DNA from: Desulfatirhabdium butyrativorans
Lineage (GTDB): Bacteria > Desulfobacterota > Desulfobacteria > Desulfobacterales > DYRK01
Direction of reading: 5' to 3'
NCBI GenBank assembly: GCA_020718785.1
Contig: DYRK01000182.1
Coordinates: forward strand, 1-10,024
DNA: 10,024 nucleotides
Both the position numbers and the translations under genes were made by a program. This document shows, in pieces, positions 6,041 through 10,024 of this stretch. The notes below the pieces were generated by a model. The model was not told the origin of the DNA. It ran no database searches and saw nothing but the letters and a program-made list of their open reading frames with translations. Every line of letters begins with the position of its first letter. The first letter of the stretch is position 1.

Positions 6041-6838
6041 ATGACGATCTTAGGCAAACAAATCCGCATGGAACGCATTATGAACCGCAACACCGGCAAA
6101 ACCGTTATCGTACCCATGGATCACGGTATTTCCGTCGGTCCCATTGCCGGACTGATAAGTATGAAAGACGCTATACAGAGTGTGGCCGAAGGCGGCGCGA
6201 ATGCCATTGTGGAACACAAGGGGCTTGTGGGCGAGGGGCATCGCAGACGCGGTTCCGATATCGGTCTGATTATTCATCTTTCTGCCTCCACCAGCCTTTC
6301 ACTTTATCCCAATGCCAAAACCCTTATCTGTTCTGTGGAAGAAGCAATCAAGCTCGGCGCGGATGCCGTGTCCATTCATGTCAATCTCGGAAACGGTCAG
6401 GAAAGAGAAATGCTGCATGATTTCGGCAAAGTGGTTTATGAAGCCCGCACATGGGGAATGCCGCTGCTTGCCATGATGTATCCACGGGGAGAAAAGATCG
6501 AAGACGAGTATGATGTCAAGGTAGTCAAGCACGCAGCCCGTGTCGGGTATGAAATGGGCGCGGATATCGTCAAAGTCTCCTACACCGGCTCTGTTGAATC
6601 ATTCAGAGAAGTCACGGCAGGATGCGGCGTTCCGGTAGTCATTGCCGGAGGTCCGAAAATGAATTCGGACAGAGATATTCTGGAAATGGTCAAAGGTTCC
6701 GCAGACGCCGGCGGATCCGGGGCATCCATCGGACGCAATGTGTTTCAGCACAGAAATCCCACAGCAATGGTGCAGGCGATTTCAAGCATTATCCATGATG
6801 ACAAAAGTGTGCAAGAGGCATTGAAAATTCTGGGATAA
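6041..6838 (+). CDS. aroA': 2-amino-3,7-dideoxy-D-threo-hept-6-ulosonate synthase
   Basis: A 265-residue class I aldolase-fold enzyme of the archaeal shikimate entry route (family of Methanocaldococcus MJ0400). It joins 6-deoxy-5-ketofructose 1-phosphate with L-aspartate semialdehyde, replacing DAHP synthase. Visible are the substrate-binding PMDHG (25-29), Tyr147 in AMMYPRG and the Schiff-base Lys178 in DIVKVSYTG. The 31-residue Tyr-to-Lys spacing equals that recalled for MJ0400. GGPK (203-206) and GASIGRNVFQ (227-236) form the phosphate-binding end of the barrel. AAGGAG (6027-6032) lies 8 bases before the ATG. It is the first structural gene after the attenuator. A related alternative, a fructose-bisphosphate aldolase, is made unlikely by the adjacent aroB'. 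Confidence 0.93.
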   Translation: MTILGKQIRMERIMNRNTGKTVIVPMDHGISVGPIAGLISMKDAIQSVAEGGANAIVEHKGLVGEGHRRRGSDIGLIIHLSASTSLSLYPNAKTLICSVEEAIKLGADAVSIHVNLGNGQEREMLHDFGKVVYEARTWGMPLLAMMYPRGEKIEDEYDVKVVKHAARVGYEMGADIVKVSYTGSVESFREVTAGCGVPVVIAGGPKMNSDRDILEMVKGSADAGGSGASIGRNVFQHRNPTAMVQAISSIIHDDKSVQEALKILG

Positions 6839-6843
6839 TTTGG

Positions 6844-7071
6844 AAGTGAGAAATGAATAGTGAGAAGTGAGAAATGAATAGTGAATAGTGAGAAATGAAG
6901 ACCGCCGTTGAAACGATTTGCGTCTGTTTTAAGCAGGGGCGTTTTACTGTAAAACGGCTTTGCAAGCCGTTTTGTGTCTGTTTCAGCAGAAGTATCTGAA
7001 AAATTGTCCGGTAGTGAAGGCTTAAATTTCTCACTTTTCAATTCTCACTTCTCACTTTTCAATTCTCACTT
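6844..7071. repeat. Fold-back element of 21-bp tandem repeats
   Basis: The left arm has two 21-base units (6844-6864, 6865-6885) differing at one base, plus a partial third copy to about 6899. The right arm has two identical 21-base units in opposite orientation (7030-7050, 7051-7071). Left and right units differ at only two positions. The arms could fold into a long stem enclosing about 144 bases. Inside lie a perfect 10-bp hairpin, AAAACGGCTT/AAGCCGTTTT (6951-6973), and a near-repeat GTCTGTTT(T)(A/C)AGCAG (6922-6936, 6976-6989). There is no ORF of note. It separates aroA' from aroB' and ends three bases before the aroB' ribosome binding site. Confidence 0.8.
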
Positions 7072-7083
7072 ACGGAGGTGATT

Positions 7084-8079
7084 ATGCGAAAAATATGGAT
7101 AAAAGTGGAACCCTGGGATAAAAAAATTGTGACAACAGCCCTCGAAGGCGGCGCTGACGGTCTTATGATTCCGCCGGGATATTCGGAAAAAGTGAAAGAA
7201 CTCGGAAGAATAGAGACTATTTCCGAAGAGGGCGGCGATTTGAAACTCGGCGAAGATGTTGTCTTTTTCAATATCACCAGCGGCAAAGACGAGGAGGAAA
7301 TCGTCCGGCTAAGTCAGAATAAACGGGTCATCCTGCAATGCACCGACTGGACCGTCATCCCTTTGGAAAATCTCATTGCAAAGCGGGCAGATGTGATCGC
7401 TCAGGTTCAGAATCTCGAAGAGGCTCAGACTGCTTTCGGCATTCTGGAAAAAGGCGTGAGTCATATTCTGTTTCACCCCAAAGACGCGGAGGAGTTGAAA
7501 AAAGCTCTTTCGCTGCTCAGAGTCAATGAGGAAAAGACCCGTCTCGAAGCCGCAGAAATTGTGGAAATCCGTCCGGTGGGAATGGGCGACCGCGTCTGTG
7601 TGGATACCTGCACGTCCATGACTCCGGGTGAGGGAATGCTCGTCGGAAACAGCAGCAGCGCGCTGTTTCTGGTACATGCGGAGAGTATTTCCAATCCTTA
7701 TGTCGCGCCTCGTCCCTTCAGAGTGAATGCCGGAGCGGTTCATGCCTACACCCGCGTTCCGGGCGGAAAGACGCGCTATCTCTCGGAGCTTGCCGCTGGG
7801 GATACAGTACTGCTTATTGATTTTGCAGGAAATACTACAACAGGAACCGTAGGGCGGGTGAAGATAGAAAAACGTCCCCTGATGCTTGTTACGGCGGCTT
7901 ATGCGGGCAGGAAAATTACAACTATTCTTCAGAATGCCGAAACCATACGTCTGACTTCTCCGGATGGAAAAGCCGCGTCAGTAGTCAGCCTGAAACCCGG
8001 AGACAAAGTATTGGTGGCCTGTGAGGAATGCGGCAGGCATTTCGGTCATAAAATCGAAGAAACCATCACGGAAAAATAA
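7084..8079 (+). CDS. aroB': 3-dehydroquinate synthase II
   Basis: A 331-residue enzyme of the archaeal-type dehydroquinate synthase family (MJ1249 type). It oxidatively deaminates and cyclises the aroA' product to 3-dehydroquinate using NAD. It is unrelated to the usual bacterial AroB. The N-terminus has KIVTTALEGGADG (about 14-26). The family signature lies in the middle: RPVGMGDRVCVDT (163-175), then PGEGMLVGNSSSALFLVHAE (181-200) and NPYVAPRPFRVNAGAVHAY (204-222). A Cys-rich tail has CEECGRHFGH (313-322). I chose ATG 7084 because GGAGG (7074-7078) lies 5 bases upstream. A GTG at 7078 overlaps that site and is less likely. The gene is about 30 residues shorter than MJ1249. It forms a two-step module with aroA' despite the 245-base gap, and pheA follows after 16 bases. 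Confidence 0.95.
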   Translation: MRKIWIKVEPWDKKIVTTALEGGADGLMIPPGYSEKVKELGRIETISEEGGDLKLGEDVVFFNITSGKDEEEIVRLSQNKRVILQCTDWTVIPLENLIAKRADVIAQVQNLEEAQTAFGILEKGVSHILFHPKDAEELKKALSLLRVNEEKTRLEAAEIVEIRPVGMGDRVCVDTCTSMTPGEGMLVGNSSSALFLVHAESISNPYVAPRPFRVNAGAVHAYTRVPGGKTRYLSELAAGDTVLLIDFAGNTTTGTVGRVKIEKRPLMLVTAAYAGRKITTILQNAETIRLTSPDGKAASVVSLKPGDKVLVACEECGRHFGHKIEETITEK

Positions 8080-8095
8080 GCTGCGGGAATAAGCT

Positions 8096-9214
8096 ATGGA
8101 ATCGGAAAAAATCAGATCGGAAAACAACAGCGGCGATGACTCGGATACTCGGATTGCCGAATTCCGAAACGCCATTGATGCCATTGATGAAAAGCTGCTG
8201 GGTCTCATCAATGAACGCCTTGTATTTGCATTGGAAATCGGAAAAGCCAAGGCACAGAAAGGCGCGCAGATATTGGACAGCGCAAGGGAATATCATGTTC
8301 TGGATCATGTCACGAACCTGAACAATGGTCCGATCAGCAAAAACGCTCTGCATCAGATTTTCAAACAGATCATGGCTGCCTCCCGTGAGATACAGAAGGC
8401 GCATCGGGTCTCGTATCTGGGGCCAGAGGCAACATTTTCTCATATTGCTGCCATGAATCATTTCGGGCGCACGGTCTCTTTTATTCCTCAGCCGGGCATT
8501 CCCGATGTTTTCAGCGAGGTGGAAAAAGGAACCTGTCACTACGGGGTAGTACCGATTGAAAATTCCATCGAGGGAACGGTCAACAATACGCTGGATTTGC
8601 TCTTCGAATCGGATCTGAAAATCTGTGCAGAGAAGTATCAGCCGATCTCTCATGATCTGCTTTCCGCTGACGGCGTATTGAAAGATATCCGGGTGATTTA
8701 TTCGCATCTTCAGGTATTTCCCCAGTGCCGGAAATGGATACAGAAATATCTCCCGGATGCAGAACTCAGAGAAGTGAGCAGCACGGCTTCTGCCGCCCAG
8801 AAAGCCCTGAAAGAAGCCGGAACCGCAGCCATTGCCAGCAGCGAGGCTGCCCGTCTCTACGGATTAGAGACAGTAGCATCGCGGATTGAAGATGTTGCGA
8901 GGAATACTACCCGTTTTCTCATTATCGGAAAAGATGCGGTCCGCAGAACCGGCACGGACAAGACATCTCTGATATTCGTGACTTCGCATATTCCGGGCGC
9001 GCTGTATAAAGTGCTGGAGCCGATTGCCGCTTCGGGTCTGAATATGGTCAAGCTCGAATCCCGTCCCACCAAGCATGAAAACTGGAGTTATTTTTTCTTT
9101 GCGGATATCGAAGGACATATCGAGGATTCAGCGGTAAAAGAGACTGTCGAAAACATGAGAAAACTCTGTTTATATCTCAAATGCCTCGGTTCATATCCGA
9201 GAAGTGAGAAGTAA
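8096..9214 (+). CDS. pheA: Chorismate mutase/prephenate dehydratase (P-protein)
   Basis: A 372-residue bifunctional enzyme that converts chorismate to prephenate and then to phenylpyruvate, the Phe precursor. Domains in order: an AroQ-type chorismate mutase helix bundle (about 18-103, with IDAIDEKLLGLINER and IGKAKA), prephenate dehydratase (about 104-282, with YLGPEATFSHIAA, GVVPIENSIEGTVNNTLD and the catalytic NTTRFLIIG at 270-278) and a C-terminal ACT domain (about 288-365). The ACT domain carries GALYKVL (301-307) and ESRP (321-324), the Phe-binding motifs, so feedback inhibition by Phe is expected. The ribosome binding site is weak (GGGA, 8085-8088, 7 bases before the ATG). It starts 16 bases after aroB'. 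The last residues (RSEK) and the stop are encoded by GTGAGAA-type repeat DNA, so the tail was probably altered by repeat insertion. Confidence 0.96.
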   Translation: MESEKIRSENNSGDDSDTRIAEFRNAIDAIDEKLLGLINERLVFALEIGKAKAQKGAQILDSAREYHVLDHVTNLNNGPISKNALHQIFKQIMAASREIQKAHRVSYLGPEATFSHIAAMNHFGRTVSFIPQPGIPDVFSEVEKGTCHYGVVPIENSIEGTVNNTLDLLFESDLKICAEKYQPISHDLLSADGVLKDIRVIYSHLQVFPQCRKWIQKYLPDAELREVSSTASAAQKALKEAGTAAIASSEAARLYGLETVASRIEDVARNTTRFLIIGKDAVRRTGTDKTSLIFVTSHIPGALYKVLEPIAASGLNMVKLESRPTKHENWSYFFFADIEGHIEDSAVKETVENMRKLCLYLKCLGSYPRSEK

Positions 9215-9231
9215 AGAGTGAGAAAAGAGAA
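9201..9231 (+). repeat. GTGAGAA-type repeats at the pheA-aroE junction
   Basis: The stretch is made of GAAGTGAGAAG, AGAGTGAGAAAAG and AGAAATG units close to the 21-base unit of the fold-back element at 6844-7071. It covers the last three pheA codons, the stop and the whole 17-base gap to aroE. No clear Shine-Dalgarno site is left for aroE other than AGAG/AGAGA purine runs inside the repeat. Confidence 0.6.
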
Positions 9232-10024
9232 ATGATGATAAGTGCTTCCACATCGGTTTACGGCATATTCGGCGATCCGGTATCTCACAGTTTAAGCCCT
9301 GTGATGCACAATGCGGCTTTTTCTCATATCGGATATGATGCGGCTTATCTTGCCTTCAGGGTAAAAGACATCGGAGCGGCTGTTTCCGCTATAAAGGCAT
9401 TGAATATCAAAGGCGTAAGTGTCACTATTCCGCATAAAGTTGCGATCATGGCTTTTCTTGACGAAGTGGATGAGATGGCGGAAAAAATCGGGGCGGTGAA
9501 CACGGTAGTCAACCGGGACGGTGTTCTGACCGGTTATAACTCGGATTGGCTCGGCGCGGTAAAAGCCTTATCTGAAAAGAGCGATATCCGGGGAAAAAAT
9601 ATCGCGGTAATAGGCGCGGGCGGAGCTGCCCGCGCCATCGGCTTCGGCATAATATCCGAGGGCGGGAAAGTAGTCATTGTAAACCGGTCCGCAGACAAAG
9701 GCGAAAAACTCGCAGGAGATATCGGCGCGGAATTTCTTCTGCTTTCGGAATTCAAGGGAAAGCAGTATGATATTCTGATTAATACTACGCCTCTGGGTAT
9801 GACGCCGAATATCGGAACTACTCCGGTTCCGAAAAACTGTCTTGCAGAAAATACCGTAGTGATGGATATTGTCTATAATCCTTTAAAGACGCGTCTCCTG
9901 AAAGAAGCGGAAGAAGCAGGCTGTACGGTCATTGACGGACTTTCCATGTTTGTCCGGCAGGGCGTGTTTCAGTTCGAACTGTGGACAGAAAAAAAGGCTC
10001 CGGTGGAGGTGATGCGGGGGGCGG
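9232..10024 (+). CDS. aroE: Shikimate dehydrogenase, 3' end cut by window
   Basis: 264 codons are visible and the frame is open at the window end; the family length is about 270-290, so nearly all is present. It reduces 3-dehydroshikimate to shikimate with NADPH. Substrate-site motifs are SHSLSP (18-23), VTIPHK with catalytic Lys69 (64-69), AVNT (88-91) and NSDW with catalytic Asp105 (103-106, more often NTDW). The nucleotide-binding domain has GAGGAARA (128-135) and NRS (151-153), the usual NADP-selecting position. NTTPLGM (184-190), DIVYNP (212-217) and the closing DGLSMFVRQGVFQFELW (235-251) complete the family pattern. Two adjacent ATG codons (9232, 9235) are possible starts, and neither has a clean ribosome binding site. 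The 17-base spacing after pheA implies co-transcription. The dehydroquinate dehydratase acting between aroB' and aroE is not in this window. Confidence 0.96.
   Translation, partial: MMISASTSVYGIFGDPVSHSLSPVMHNAAFSHIGYDAAYLAFRVKDIGAAVSAIKALNIKGVSVTIPHKVAIMAFLDEVDEMAEKIGAVNTVVNRDGVLTGYNSDWLGAVKALSEKSDIRGKNIAVIGAGGAARAIGFGIISEGGKVVIVNRSADKGEKLAGDIGAEFLLLSEFKGKQYDILINTTPLGMTPNIGTTPVPKNCLAENTVVMDIVYNPLKTRLLKEAEEAGCTVIDGLSMFVRQGVFQFELWTEKKAPVEVMRGA

Noticed and set aside
6034..6420. Plus-strand open frame of 128 codons starting at 6034
   Set aside because: It is a frame-shifted shadow of aroA', has an Arg/Cys/Gly-biased composition, and its start lies inside the aroA' ribosome binding region.
6951..6973. 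Perfect 10-bp hairpin as an internal terminator between aroA' and aroB'
   Set aside because: It is followed by GTGTCTG rather than a T-tract, and it belongs to the inside of the fold-back element.

Overview
The window looks like a chromosomal segment of a sulfate-reducer-type bacterium (Desulfobacterota, Desulfobacteraceae-like). This is inferred from the archaeal-type shikimate entry genes inside a bacterial operon, the style of the secreted hemagglutinin-like protein, and the many short palindromic repeats between genes. The species cannot be named from the sequence.

Left part, minus strand (about 1-5480). Positions 1-490 hold no gene but are packed with palindromic repeats in several families. 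Next comes a two-gene unit reading leftward: a two-partner-secretion (TpsA-like) beta-helix protein (1735-4176) and an exported DmpA/S58-family aminopeptidase (497-1714). Upstream of these lie a truncated D-2-hydroxyacid dehydrogenase remnant (4287-4577) and an orphan family-3 periplasmic solute-binding protein (4717-5424).

Right part, plus strand (about 5610-10024). This is an aromatic amino acid operon: ADH synthase (aroA'), 3-dehydroquinate synthase II (aroB'), chorismate mutase/prephenate dehydratase (pheA) and shikimate dehydrogenase (aroE, cut by the window end). The first two enzymes form the route known from methanogens, which makes 3-dehydroquinate from aspartate semialdehyde and a deoxyketohexose phosphate instead of erythrose 4-phosphate and PEP. 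PheA then diverts chorismate to phenylpyruvate.

The main discovery is the leader of this operon. A sigma70-like promoter (5612-5638) is followed by an unlisted 26-codon leader ORF (5683-5763) with a good ribosome binding site and a run FLYFRYYYFF. It overlaps a ladder of mutually exclusive RNA stems ending in a strong intrinsic terminator (5793-5828). This is the full architecture of a ribosome-mediated Phe/Tyr attenuator. A second terminator (5834-5872) shares its 5' arm with a competing hairpin built from the 3' arm of the first, so the two terminators may be switched together.

Mobile-like DNA sits between the operon's parts. A 141-bp MITE-like element (5880-6020) separates the attenuator from aroA', a 228-bp fold-back element of 21-bp tandem repeats (6844-7071) separates aroA' from aroB', and related GTGAGAA repeats form the end of pheA and the gap before aroE.
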